Part shown: one piece after another, positions 31,985-42,745 of the stretch
How positions within the stretch are numbered: the stretch's first letter is position 1
Layout of the letters: each line of letters begins with the position of its first letter
Translations under genes and position numbers: made by a program
Notes under the pieces: model-generated
What the model was told of the DNA's origin: nothing
Seen by the model: only the letters and a program-made list of their open reading frames with translations
The model's database searches: none
Assembly: GCF_025370935.1 (NCBI RefSeq)
Contig: NC_133479.1
Coordinates: 18,344,850-18,408,849 of the forward strand
Source: Choristoneura fumiferana
Taxonomy: Eukaryota > Arthropoda > Insecta > Lepidoptera > Tortricidae
DNA: 64,000 bases
Direction: 5' to 3'

Positions 31985-32355
31985 TATTGTAGGTTAGACA
32001 CATACGTGTACACACACACTCACTAAGCATGCGAGCACACGTATTTATTTGAATTTGTATCTATGGCTTATACTTAATGCGTAACCACAACATTTTTTAT
32101 CATTTGTATCCTTTTGGCCTACTGGTACAACTTTGGTCTACTTGTAGTAATATTAAAAAACGATAAAATTGTGTACAAAATATAATATTAATTATGATTT
32201 TCTTATCTGCCTACTTTTGTCAACCGCACTCGCAGAGGGCCAAGATACAGGCTTAGCCTAGTTTGGCCTCTGACGGATTACTAAGTTGTATATACTGTTA
32301 TCTCTTTTGGTCAAATAAATTATTTTGTATTTTTTTGTATTTTTGTATTTTTTTA
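31985..32355 (+). mobile_element. ~370-bp insertion absent from copy B, LINE-like tail
   Basis: Copy A has about 370 bp here that copy B lacks. It ends 'tttggtcaaataaattattttg' plus a (T)n-gtat-rich tail, suggesting a 5'-truncated non-LTR or SINE insertion in plus orientation. Exact ends and TSD are unclear because the flanks differ. Confidence 0.55.
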
Positions 32356-33811
32356 GATTGGATCGAGATATATTATAATTCTCACTTGTTCATTAGTTAG
32401 ACCGTTACACATTTCTGGTCATCCGTAATGAATTATTATAAAGTTTAAGACGATAATTTATTTAAAAAATATGTTTTCGGGATAGCTGTATTAATGAACA
32501 TACGGGATGGAAAACAGCATAATATTATTTCTTATAGGGAAACGTCAATTTACATAAATATTACGAAATAAGTAATAATGGATAAAAATGCAGGTCTTTT
32601 GATCACAAATCTTCACAGGCTTGTTGTTGGCTTGTTTTGTGCATGATACTTTTTGATACGCTCTTTTCATCTCACGATCACCATGTATCCAAAAATCAGT
32701 AAAAAACAAGATCATACGCTGACCTCTTACACGTCGGGTGTCGGAGTCACGTCCAGGAATCGCATGAAAATTATAAAGGAGTTAAGTGAATTCGGCGCGT
32801 TTCGGCCGTAATGGCGGCATTAATGACAGCTGTCATCGATCGCACGATGGGAAATTTACGATCTCACTAGTGATGGGGCGAAGTATCGATAGTTTTGGCT
32901 TAGGTTTAGGATATAAACACGAAACCGATGCTGATTTTAAATTAAAATATAGATGCCAGCCATTTTTTTGTTTTTTGTATGCTTGAAATCTAGCAAGTTG
33001 ATTATGATCCACTTTCACAGTGATCGGTTTGGTATAAAATTAGATTTTAATATGTGCAATAATAATAATTATAATTTAAACATAAACTTATTGAAATGTA
33101 ATTACTGCCTACACTTTAAAAAAGGGTTAAGTTAAGATGGGCAGTAGACATTCAAGATAAATAAAGGTATCCTCTATATTTAACGCTAAACTTGGCTAGA
33201 TTACGCCCAAAATAGTTATTTTAGAAACCCCTCCTATAAAAAGTGTATTTCTAATCATTGAAAGACATATTTCGATAAAAATTATGTTCAAAGTCAATAC
33301 AATTGTACAATTTTTATAGGTCTTAAAATAATTTAAACTATGTCAGAACCCGATGACAGAGCAATGCAATTTTTCTAAAAATTTCTAACCAGTAAACTTT
33401 TCAAATATTAGCATTCCATTACCTAATGCTTTGTCACCACTCGAGAACTTTTTTATCATCTGCAATACGAAATACTCCAAGAATTAAAGATTCGAACAAT
33501 TATGAGATTATCGATGTTTTTATCGACTTTTTGACCCTAGCGCGCTGAATAAATTTGTGCCACAGCCTAATAATCATTGGGTAATGATTTTAGAAAATGA
33601 GTGCACCGTACGATGCTGTTCTTTTGATGTTTTTTATTGCAAAATCGAGTAATAAAAGTTGTTTCAAAAATATTAAAAGCAATTGGATTTTACTTCAAAA
33701 TAGCGATCAAATTCGATGGTATAGGTACTATTCTAAAAGGGGGAGGCCTATGTTCAAGAGTGGATATCCTACATGCTATGACTATACCCATGATCATTTT
33801 ATTATCTACTA
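32356..33811. other. Copy A, no gene supported
   Basis: Near-identical to about 59510-60956. ORFs at 32786-32986 and 33597-33864 have no recognised motif. Confidence 0.4.
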
Positions 33812-34402
33812 GCGTTTACCCGCGGCTTCGCACGCGTAAATCATTAACACAGCAGTTGAATTGAAATTCCGGGATTTTATTAAATTCTCGTGGGAATTCC
33901 CTAAAATTACATCGTGGTTTTCACTGACGTTAAATTATAACACCCATGCCAAATTTCATGACTCTAAACGTAGCGGCTGTTTTTTTAGATTTTAACCCTA
34001 TCCCGTGGGAATATCGGGATGAAAAGTAGCTTATGTGTTTTTCCAGATATCCAGCTATCTACATACCAAATTCCATGATTCTAAGCCCAGCGGTTATTAG
34101 TTCGAGATTTTATCCCTATCCCGTGGCATTATCAGGATAAAAAGTAGTCTATGTGTTATTCCGGATGTCCAGCTACCTATATACTAATTTTCATGACTCT
34201 AAACCCAGCGGTTGTTATTTAGATATTTTATCCCTATCCCGGGGGAATATCGGAAAAAAGTATCCTATATTTTAATCCAGGTTATAAATTAACTTTTTGC
34301 CAAATTTCATCCAAATCCGTCCAGCCGTTACAGCGTGAAGAAGTAACAAACATACTCACTCACTCACTAACTCACTTTCACATTTATAATATAAGTAGGA
34401 TT
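33812..34402 (+). repeat. Composite interspersed repeat (copy A)
   Basis: A well-preserved family member: start 'ctagcgtttacccgcggcttcgcacgcg', four internal units, end 'cacatttataatataagtaggat'. Counterpart 60957-61568. Confidence 0.8.
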
Positions 34403-34614
34403 ATCCACTTCCTTGTTTGACTTCTTTAAAAAGTAAACGAACAAAACTCTTTACTCTCAATACGCTAGCGACAGATTTACGGGCGCGCGCGCATCGTCAC
34501 ATGTATCGCGGTGACGCGTCGTAACTCGATCACTGAATCGATTGTTATCAATAATGACTCGTCGCAAAGTATTCAAAGGTTTTCTTTCAAGTTTCGGGAT
34601 TTTATAATTTTTAT

Positions 34615-34775
34615 AAAACCCAGAACCGGGCGGAGAAACGTGGGTAGACAGGAGACGAGGTGGACTGACGACCTGGTCAAAGTGGCGGGAAGGTGCTGGA
34701 TGAGGAGAGCACTGGACCGAGATGAGTGGCGAGCAATGTAGGTAGGTGGCTATGGGCTGAAGAAGACGAAGAGAA
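34615..34775 (+). pseudogene. RTE-like LINE C-terminus (copy A)
   Basis: The frame reads RTGRRNVGRQETRWTDDL, then VKVAGRCWMRRALDRDEWRA, then stop: the same LINE motif as at 19330 but a different subfamily. The tail 'gaagaagacgaagag' follows. The 76-codon ORF at 34511-34741 joins this to unrelated upstream sequence. Counterpart 61745-61925, which keeps about 15 bp more. Confidence 0.7.
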
Positions 34776-34834
34776 GATATTTTTTTATTGTATTAGGTAC
34801 GTATACATTAAGCTGTTACTATCATAACATCTTG

Positions 34835-35090
34835 GCCTATATACCTACGTCCCACCACTGCTGGGCACAGGGCTCCTCTCAGAGTAAGATGGCTTGGACC
34901 GTTGTTCCCACACGGGCCCAGTGCGGATTGAGAACTTCACACACACCGTTGAATTGCTTCGCCGGTGTATGAAGGTTTCCACACGATGTTTTCCTTCACC
35001 TTAAAATTCAAAGGTGCGAGCCCGGGCTCCAACCCACGACCCCCTGCTTGAGAGGCAATAGATCAAACCACTAAGCCACCACGGTTTTCA
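34835..35090 (-). mobile_element. SINE, minus orientation (copy A)
   Basis: Tail-to-head copy of the main SINE family: 'cccactgctgggcacagg', 'gggcccagtgcggatt', box B region, head 'aggcaatagatcaaaccactaagccaccacgg'. A further SINE-head-like piece lies at 35235-35315. Counterpart 61965-62200. Confidence 0.8.
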
Positions 35091-35383
35091 AGGAACCCTA
35101 GTGCAGGTAAACGTGTTATACTCGTATAGAATTTTTCTAAACCGTTGTATCTGTTATTATCATGTACTGTAAAACCTCTTATATTATATGTATTTAATGC
35201 CATGTAATCTTTTCTCATTTGAAATTTACCACGAGATTTAGGTGTGAGACCGGATTTGAACCCACGATCATCTGCTTAGAGGCCATTAGGTCATTCCACT
35301 AAGCTACGCTACGGCTTACTACTCTTAATACTTGTTAAATTAATTTTGTTGGAAAAAGCGTTTTATTCGGTTTATTAAATTAT

Positions 35384-35566
35384 TGTTAAACCGTGATTTT
35401 TAGTTTAGTTTTGTATCGATAGATGTCACTATCTTGTCTTAATGAAAAGCTGAATCGCGCTGTTGAGTTTTTTCCGGCAGCCTATAAAAGGGCTGTCAAT
35501 TATATTAAAATTGTCATTTCCCAAGCAACCGTGGTTTAAGTAACATGTGCGTTCTACGTTCAAACA
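35384..35566 (+). repeat. 5' LTR of the Pao/BEL element
   Basis: 183 bp, TG...CA ends, with a TATA box (TATAAAA) at 35483-35489, about midway, that would direct transcription from the LTR. Confidence 0.9.
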
Positions 35567-35584
35567 TGGTCCTTCGAGCCGGAT
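35567..35584 (+). other. Primer-binding site
   Basis: TGGTCCTTCGAGCCGGAT follows the 5' LTR directly and begins with the TGG expected for pairing to a tRNA 3' CCA end. I cannot name the tRNA with confidence. Confidence 0.6.
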
Positions 35585-35905
35585 TGGCCTAGTGGAGTAG
35601 CGGCTCCGGGTGTGTGTACCAAGCACTGACGTGGCGGTGGATTGCTGTCAAAAGTGCTAAAGGCGGGAAGAGCCTCCGACGCCGACGTCATCGTGCACAC
35701 CGGAAGGGACGTGAGTGACGTGTGGTAATAGTCTAGTGCGAAACTGTGAGTACATTTAATTATTACGTAGTGCAACTGTCAAAGACTTGTAAAATTTTCA
35801 AGAAAATATTTGGACTTAGTAAATTTAGAAGTAGTTTAGCGACTTAGAATAGTTTCAATAAAAGTGAAACTACGGGGAATCCACGCCCACTTAGAAAATT
35901 TCAAA

Positions 35906-36691
35906 ATGGAAATTTATATCAAACTTCAGATTGATTTAAATAAGCGAATTGGAAGGGCAAAATTGAACTTTAAGAAGTCGCCGAAAGATCGACTTGCCTC
36001 AGCAGATTACATCAGTACTAGAATCGTAACTTTGGAAAAACTGTGGGCAGAGTTCTCATCAACACATACACAGATTGTTCAAGAATGCGATGATGAACTT
36101 ATCAATTCTAGTACTTACGTTAAAACTGAACTGTATGAAGCTACTGAAGAATTATACACAGACTACATGTACGAACTGAAGTCTGCATTAACAAGTATAA
36201 AGTCGACAAGTCTCTCTTCGGCAAGCAGCAGCGGCTCATTCGTTACAGCAGCGTCAGCAATCCAGAGCAAGAGTAACGATCTGATTAAATTGCCCAAGAT
36301 TTCGATTCCATCATTTTCGGGAAAGTATTCCGAATGGATCAGTTTTCGCGACTTATTTGTTTCATTGATCCATAAGAACGAGTCCCTCGATAACGTCCAG
36401 AAGTTGCACTATCTGAAAGGGCACATAACCGGTGAAGCTGAACAGCTTTTACGTCACGTCCAGATCACGCAAGACAATTACCAGTTATGTTGGAACCAGC
36501 TTGAAAAGCGCTACAATAACAAGAAATATTTGTCAAATTGTATCTTGAAGAGACTCTTAAGTCAGAAAAACATCACCACAGAATCTTCAAGCGCGCTTAA
36601 AGAGTTGTTAGACACGACAAATGAGTGTTTATATTCATTGCGAAACTTAGGTATAGAAATAAGTACGTGGGACATAATTGTGATTCACATA
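35906..36691 (+). pseudogene. gag, N-terminal part (Pao/BEL), interrupted
   Basis: 262 codons from the first in-frame ATG at 35906 (the frame is open from 35864) to the pogo-like insertion. It contains an N-terminal helical region and the DUF1759-type capsid segment (LPKISIPSFSGKYSEWISFR, then LHYLKGHITGEAEQLL, then CWNQLEKRYNN). Gag packages the element's RNA in cytoplasmic particles. The frame stops 15 nt inside the insertion, but the rest of gag resumes at 38321 in the matching phase, so gag was intact when the pogo-like element landed. Confidence 0.85.
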
Positions 36692-37177
36692 GGGGAGAGC
36701 AGGTAGGCTTCGTACAGAGGGAGCAATCGTACAGTAGTCATATCTCCACTACCAAAACACATTGATGCGATTGTATTTGTGTGCGTGACTCCCACTCACA
36801 CGTATAGGCTGACCGCGGAGCGGAGCGGCACTGCGGCGGCCAGCTTCGTCAGGGCAAATCGAAACGTGTTTTCGCTCCACATAAGTAATTTTTGGATTCA
36901 GTTTTGAATGCGTTTATCTCTAATAACTTTTTCTCAAATCGCTTACGTTATTATCCATGGGTTTTAAGTTAATGCTCTAGTTTTTCGTGTTAACGTTATT
37001 TTTGACATAATCTTAACGGGTATTTTTATTTTGATTTAATTTGTTGCTTTTTTGTGTTGGGGTGCCTTCGTTCATTGATGAGTGGGGTAGATTCGTACTG
37101 TACGAATGTACCCCGCGTTAATATTTATGTTTTTTTTATTGTTTCCGAGTCATGCCTCGAATATACGTAAATAAAAA

Positions 37178-37645
37178 AACCGGCAAAGTGCGAGTCGGAC
37201 TCGCGCACAAAGTTTTCCGTACCATTATCTACTCAACATTAGACGTTAGCAAAAAAACGGCAAAAAATCAAGTTTGCTGTATGGGAGCCCCCTTAAATAT
37301 TTATTTTATTTTAATTTTTTTTATTCTTAAAGGGATTATACAACTAAAAATTCTGTGAATATTTCAAGCTTCTACCTGTTGCCGCTATTAATATCAAGCA
37401 AAAACACAGTAAAACAATCACGTTTGTTGTATGGGAGCCCCCCTTAAATATTTATTTTATTCTGTTTTTAGTACTTATTGTTATAGCGGCTACAGTAATA
37501 CATAATCTGTGAAAATTTTAAGTGTAACTATTACGACTCAAGAGAGACAGAGCCCTGTGACGGACGGACGGACAGACAGACAGACAGACAGCGGAGTCTC
37601 AGTAATAGAGTTACGTTGATACCTTTTGGGTACGGAACCCTAAAA
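37178..37645 (+). repeat. Interspersed repeat nested in the pogo-like element
   Basis: It starts 'accggcaaagtgcgagtcgg' and ends '(gacg/gaca)n...gggtacggaaccct', with 'gtatgggagcccccttaaat' present twice. It is the same broad repeat type as 27312 and 49113. It separates the start codon region of the former transposase (37154) from its helix-turn-helix. Confidence 0.7.
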
Positions 37646-37680
37646 AGGGAACTCGAACAGAGCAGGTAGACGAAGAAACA

Positions 37681-37845
37681 ATGAAATCTGGTATGCAGGA
37701 AGTGTTAGACAATACCTTGTCTATTAGAAAAGCTGGTCAAAAATACAGTATCAAATCTACAACACTTGAAACTCGCTTAGAAAAGTTCCACAAGAAAACA
37801 GTTCCTGAAAACGATGGTAGGTACAATCCCAAAGCATGTGTTTAG
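37681..37845 (+). pseudogene. pogo transposase helix-turn-helix fragment
   Basis: 54 codons: MKSGMQEVLDNTLSIRKAGQ, then KYSIKSTTLETRLEKF. The pattern (V.....SIRKA...Y.I...TLE.R) is the psq-type DNA-binding domain of pogo-like transposases, which binds the TIRs. Related sequence continues in another frame to about 37948 (HVFSSKICVESSITTDEED). The DDE catalytic domain is absent. A decoupled ATG (MPRIYVNK, 37152) lies beyond the nested repeat. Confidence 0.7.
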
Positions 37846-38320
37846 CTCGAAAATTTGCGTCGAATCAAGTATTACGACTGATGAAGAGGATGCTTTGAAC
37901 AACAACATCACGGGGTGTTCTAAAGTATTATTTAGACTAAGCAATTAATAAAAAAAGACAGATTTTGATTAAGACTGAATTATAATATGATTCTGTGTTA
38001 TTTTCGACCTCATTAAATATTTGTAGTTTGTATAAATTGCTATTTTGTTACTCTGTACGGAGGCTCCCCACTATGTACGAATGTACCTTCCACCGTGTAC
38101 GAAGCTACCCCGAGCGTGAGGTGCTTTCGTACGTTTCTCATTTTTTGGGAAAACAGTCACAACTTTGAAATGTTGCCATTTGGCAACTCTAACGAATACT
38201 ACTATTGTAACTAGATATATAGGCAATGTGGTAGTATTTCAATTATTTTGAAATTAGTTACTGGTTAATTTTTACAAGGCCTAGAGTAAAAAGTGTACGA
38301 ATCCTACCTGCTCTCCCCTA

Positions 38321-39478
38321 ATGTGTCTAAAGTTAGATAGCGAGTCTAGGAAACAGTGGGAACTCAAAGTTAGCGAGTCATCAGATGATTTACCCACACT
38401 GAAGCAGTTTCAGGACTTTTTAGAAATTAGATTCAGAGCACTTGAGTTCATTGATCCCAAACTGTCAAAAAGTCATTTTGTTCAGAAAAGTCCTGTCAGT
38501 GCGCGGGTACATCATGTGATAGACGTATCATGTGCTTACTGTTCCGAAAGTCACAAATTATGTAATTGCAAAGGTTTCGCAAAGGTCGAAGTTGACACTC
38601 GACGTGATTTCATCCAATCCAACAATCTGTGCTTCAATTGTCTAGGCTCAGGTCACAATGCCTTTTCATGCCGTATTCCTACTAGATGCCGAATTTGTAA
38701 GCGCAAGCATCATTCTTTGTTGCACCCCAAAAATGTTACCAGCTCAACCGATTCCGAAGTAAAAGCAATACACTCGGTTGAGAATAATGTTGTAACGCAC
38801 AGTACAACAGTTGCTTCAGGTGATGATCACACATCAAGCGTTACAGCCTGTGTTTCGACCAGCCGCAGTCAAGTTTTGTTGGCGACGGCATTAGTAAGCG
38901 CTCAGTCGAAATCAGGATCAGGCATTACGCTTAGATGTTTACTCGACCAAGGTTCCCAGGCTTCGTTAATTACGGAGTCAGCAGTCCAGTTGCTAGGACT
39001 TAAGAAAATTCCCCACAAAAGTAACATTTCAGGACTAGGAGGTGAAGGAAACCCAACAATGGTTTCCAAGTCGGTGGTGAATGTGAAGATAGCATCACTT
39101 CATGATCCTGAATATGAGGTTGAGATTCATGCTTTTGTGTTGGGCAAACTCACTTCGGCTCTACCTGATAAAAGAGTGGTTGTGGAGTTATGGTCAGAGT
39201 TGTCAGGTTTAGAACTAGCTGATCCGTCATTCAGTGTTCCAGGCAAAATTGATATGCTGCTGGGAGCGGATGTTTATGGACGGATACTGCTCGATGGTAT
39301 CATCAAAGCTCCATTGGGAGCACCCATCGCCCAACGAACCACTTTGGGCTGGATCCTTTCTGGGCCGATTCATTTCGATGAATTGGATTTACACAAAAAT
39401 ATCTGCGTTAACCACATTCATGTAGATGAAAACGAGCTGCTCAAAAGTTTTGGGAGCTCGAGGCAGATAATTTTGTGA
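38321..39478 (+). pseudogene. gag C-terminus, zinc knuckles and aspartic protease
   Basis: 385 codons. The rest of the capsid region (about 1-60) is followed by cysteine-rich knuckles at about 71-135 (CAYC...CNC, CFNCLGSGHNAFSC, CRICKRKHH), which bind element RNA. A Pao-type retroviral-like protease follows with the active-site region LLDQGSQASLI near residue 208 and a G-L-G-G flap-like motif after it. It ends with LLGADVYG and a conserved ALP..RTTLGW.. segment. The expected frame then shifts by one base at about 39450 in a T run, so this ORF ends at a TGA while the pol frame continues. Confidence 0.85.
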
Positions 39479-40932
39479 CGGATCCCAAGCAGAACTACAC
39501 CGACGAGGAGAAGAAGTGTGAGGAAACATTTGCTGCTACTACAACTCGTGATAGCACAGGTCCATTTCTTAATTCAAGTCCCAGTTGTCAACACGGCAAC
39601 TTTGAAGCTACAGTTACTAGACGATTCAATCAAATAGAAAGAAGATTTGCTAAAGATACTCAAATCAAGAAACACTATGCAGAAGTGATAAACGAATGCA
39701 TTGATCTTGGTCACGCGGAGATTGTGCCAAAAGAAGAACAAGACAAAGCTGGTGTTGTTATTTTACCTCATTATCCAGTGGTCCAAGAGAATATAACAGC
39801 AACGAAGCTTCGTGTTGTGTTTAACGCTTCGTATCCTGGAACCAACGGTGTCTTACCACAACAAGACCTGTTAGTGGGGCTAAGATTACAACCTGATCTA
39901 TGGCACACTATTCTTCGATGGCGGTGTCATCCTGTTTTCCTTGTGGCAGATATTATGAAAACGTACAGACAGGTGAAAGTAGATCAAAACAACGCCGAAT
40001 TTCAGCGTATCCTCTGGTGTAAAAATCCTGAAGAAGAGTTGAAGAATCTATGGTCACATGTCTGCTCAAAAGAGAACCTAGCAGATTATGCATCGCGAAG
40101 AACGCAGCAACTGGAAAATGAACTACTCTGGAAAGAAGGTCCGGAATGGCTGAAACAGAAAGATATCTCTTATAGAAAAATGGTATATAAAGAAACTAAT
40201 TTAGAAGAAAAAACTAATAAACTATGTGTAAATACCTGTAAAGTGAACGATGGCGGCACTGAAGACTTTGGCGAAAGACTAATCTCAAAGTTTTCCAAGT
40301 TAAGAAAACTCATCCGCGTCGTAGCATTCTGTAAGAGGTTGGGAAAGCTGGCTAGAAAAGAAATTGTTTGTCAGTGGTTAACAAGTAAAGAAATACAGGA
40401 CAGTTTAATGACATGCATTATATTTGTTCATAATAAACACTTCGAAGAAGAGCTGGCAAACCTGAAAGAAAAGAAAAAGATTAGTAAAAAAAGCAAACTT
40501 ACCTCGTTGACTCCTTGGATTGATGTTCCTATACCAATACCATTAACAACTGATCATTTTGTGGTAAGCGAGCCTCTTGTGCTGGATCTAGACTCCAACT
40601 ATGAAGCTTTAAATGTAAATAATTTAAGAAAATTGTATTATTGGCAACTAACGCAAAGGATGGTTCAAGATTTCTGGCATCGTTGGTCGCGTGAACATCT
40701 CACACAATTTCACCATCGCTACAAATGGGTGAATCAAACACCTGAACCAACTGTTGGTGATATTTTATTAATTAAAGAAGATGATATGCCTCCGGCACGG
40801 TGGTTGTATGGCATTGTAGTTGCGAAGCACCAAGGGTCGGATGGAATCACGCGAGTGGTTAGCTTAAGTTGCAAAGGCAATATTATTAAAAGATCTGTTG
40901 GTAAGCTTTGTTTCTTGCCTATAGATTCATAA
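39475..40932 (+). pseudogene. pol remnant: RT start, linker, pol C-terminal domain; catalytic cores missing
   Basis: 485 codons without a stop. Residues 1-60 are the segment leading into RT; about 60-180 hold the RT fingers (KLRVVFNAS, then FLVADIMKTYRQVKVD, then FQRILW). At about residue 182 (nt 40020) the frame jumps to the region after RNase H (KENLADYASRR), so the palm with the YxDD site and RNase H are absent. At about residue 355 (nt 40535) it jumps from TSLTPWID to the segment after the integrase core (TTDHFVVSEPL), so the zinc-binding and DDE parts are absent. The C-terminal DUF5641-like domain is complete (MVQDFWHRWSREHLTQF). Both losses keep the frame. Confidence 0.85.
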
Positions 40933-41244
40933 TTTGTATTCTGTTAGTGTTAGTGTAAATATGGTTTTGTTTTGTGTGAATTGTAGAGCAATTGTTTCAA
41001 TTTTATTGTGTTTTGTATAGAAACAGTCAGTTATGTGAGTAAGTTATGAAATTTTATTGTGCTGTGTAGTATCGGTCATTGAGTTGCATATTATTGCTAT
41101 GCATGTTATGAATATTGTGAATTTAAGTTATGTTAATTGTTCAAGTTAGTTTTGGATATTGTGATTCTGTTTGTTTGTGATTCTATTTTACACTGCCTCA
41201 TGGTGGGCGGAATTAAGGACAATATTTTTTTTTTATTTGTCCTT

Positions 41245-41255
41245 GGTGGGCGGTA
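41245..41255 (+). other. Polypurine tract
   Basis: ggtgggcggta directly precedes the 3' LTR and would prime plus-strand synthesis. A second 'ggtgggcgga' lies at 41202-41211. Between them, 'aaggaca...tgtcctt' forms a short hairpin around a T run. Confidence 0.6.
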
Positions 41256-41438
41256 TGTTAATCCGTGATTTTTAGTTTAGTTTTGTATCGATAGATGTCA
41301 CTATCTTGTCTTAATGAAAAGCTGAATCGCGATGTTAAGATTTTTCCGGCAGCCTATAAAAGGGCTGTCAATTATATTAAAATTGTCATTTCCTAAGCAA
41401 CCGTGGTTTAAGTAACACGTGCGTTCTACGTTCAAACA
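41256..41438 (+). repeat. 3' LTR of the Pao/BEL element
   Basis: 183 bp, same length as the 5' LTR, about six substitutions, TATA box at 41355-41361, followed by the TSD attat. Confidence 0.9.
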
Positions 41439-41443
41439 ATTAT

Positions 41444-42539
41444 AAATCTGAATTTTTAATTTGATTGTTTAAATTTTTATTATTAATAAAATTCTTGTTT
41501 TTATTTTATTGTTTTAACATGGGCACTTAAATTGTTCCTGAATTTTAGCCTAATGTATATTTTTTTACATATCGTTGACATTTTGGCCATTATTCTTTTT
41601 TAATGTGTTTTTTCATTCTGACGTTCCCTTGAAGAGAACCAGCCTTATTTTAATTGTTTTTATTCACATAATGACATGCTTAGAATTTTATTTTTTATAA
41701 TTAAGTATTACTAATCTTATTACCTTTAACGATTTCAATAAAAATTCAGATAGCAGCAGTGCTTGCTTGCACTGTTATGTTTCGGCGTGGAGACTAAGAC
41801 AGCCGGTGTAATTACTGGCACGTGAGGTATCCCATCTTAGGCCTCTAGGTTGGCAACGCGTCTGCAATACCCCTGGTGTTTCAGATGTTTATGGGCGGTG
41901 GTGATCTCTTACCACCAGGAGACCCACTTGCTCGTCTGCCATCCAGTCGTAAAAAAATTCTTATAACTGACATTTATGTTAATTATAATGTAATGATGTA
42001 TTGAATGAATAAATAAACTAAACTAAACCAATTACCTTTTAAATATTCTAAAGTGATTCACTTATGTGTCAGAACTACCATCAGAATTTCTGAAACAAAC
42101 ATGTTGTCAATATTTCGTTCCTAGAAAGTGAAATCGTCGTCTGACTAAAAAGCTTATTATTGTCAGCTAAGTAAAGAACAGTGTTTGGAGAAGCTCCAAT
42201 TACGCCGGAAGTATCGCGTACGGGAAGCGACGCCATGTTTTTTTTTCCGTTCTACCACTAGGTTGTAACTTAGATAAGTATACGTCGTGGTACAGTTACA
42301 AACACTAATATCTGACTTTATTTCTAGGGCCGGTTATACGTGATGTTTTAGCACGCTCTGCTGTGGCAGATGTTATTGCAAGTGACTGTACACTGGTATA
42401 AGATGGTGCAGACCGTATTGTTTAAAGCGCTTGCAACCGCATTCGTAATCAATATTTTCTTTCTTTAAACGGTATGAAATCCAATAAGTCCATAGGTACA
42501 CAATCAATAATTAATAAATAAGACAAATTACATTAAATC
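41444..42539. other. Copy A, continues past the empty-site homologue
   Basis: Matches 62493-63670 of copy B. It contains a CR1/Jockey-like LINE tail at about 41820-41955 (ggttggcaacgcgtctgcaa, tgggcggtggtgatctctta, catccagtcgtaaaaaa). No gene. Confidence 0.5.
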
Positions 42540-42745
42540 TAAAGTCTTTTTGTTTGAGTGTTTATTTGTTTGTTTGCTACTTCATCACGTCTAAACCACT
42601 GAACCGATTCAAATTAAATTCGGTAAACGGATAGTTTAAGTTCCGGAGAAGGACATAGGATAGTTTTTATCCCGGAAAATTGCTTAGTTCCCGCGGGATA
42701 GCGATAACCGAATTCTACGCGGACAGAGTCGCGGGTAACGGCAAA
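42540..42745 (-). repeat. Interspersed repeat (copy A)
   Basis: 'aaaccactgaaccgattcaaat...gatagtttttatcccgg...tagttcccgcgggatagcgata' is the reverse form of the repeat at 49448-49680; counterpart 63690-63915. Confidence 0.65.

Larger units (their letters stand above)
36692..38318 (+). mobile_element. pogo-like (Tc1/mariner) DNA transposon inside gag, TA TSD
   Basis: The ends are inverted repeats of about 25 bp starting GGGGAGAGCAGGTAGG at 36692 and mirrored at 38318. A TA dinucleotide is duplicated at 36690-36691 and 38319-38320. A helix-turn-helix fragment inside (37681-37845) matches the pogo/psq type. The transposase is otherwise missing, and another repeat sits inside, so it is a dead, non-autonomous copy. 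Confidence 0.88.
35384..41438 (+). mobile_element. Pao/BEL LTR retrotransposon, defective, with TSD attat
   Basis: The LTRs are 183 bp (35384-35566 and 41256-41438), begin TG and end CA, and differ at about six positions (about 3%). The 5-bp TSD attat is at 35379-35383 and 41439-41443, and copy B shows the empty target (62488-62492). Order is LTR, primer-binding site, gag (DUF1759-type), zinc knuckles, aspartic protease, RT start, C-terminal pol region, polypurine tract, LTR: the Pao/BEL layout. Defects are a pogo-like insertion in gag, a frameshift at the protease-RT border, and loss of most RT/RNase H and integrase catalytic regions. It cannot be autonomous. Confidence 0.93.

Noticed and set aside
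34511..34741. 76-codon ORF present in both copies (also 61640-61870)
   Set aside because: Its C-terminal half is an RTE-like LINE remnant fused by chance to unrelated upstream sequence.
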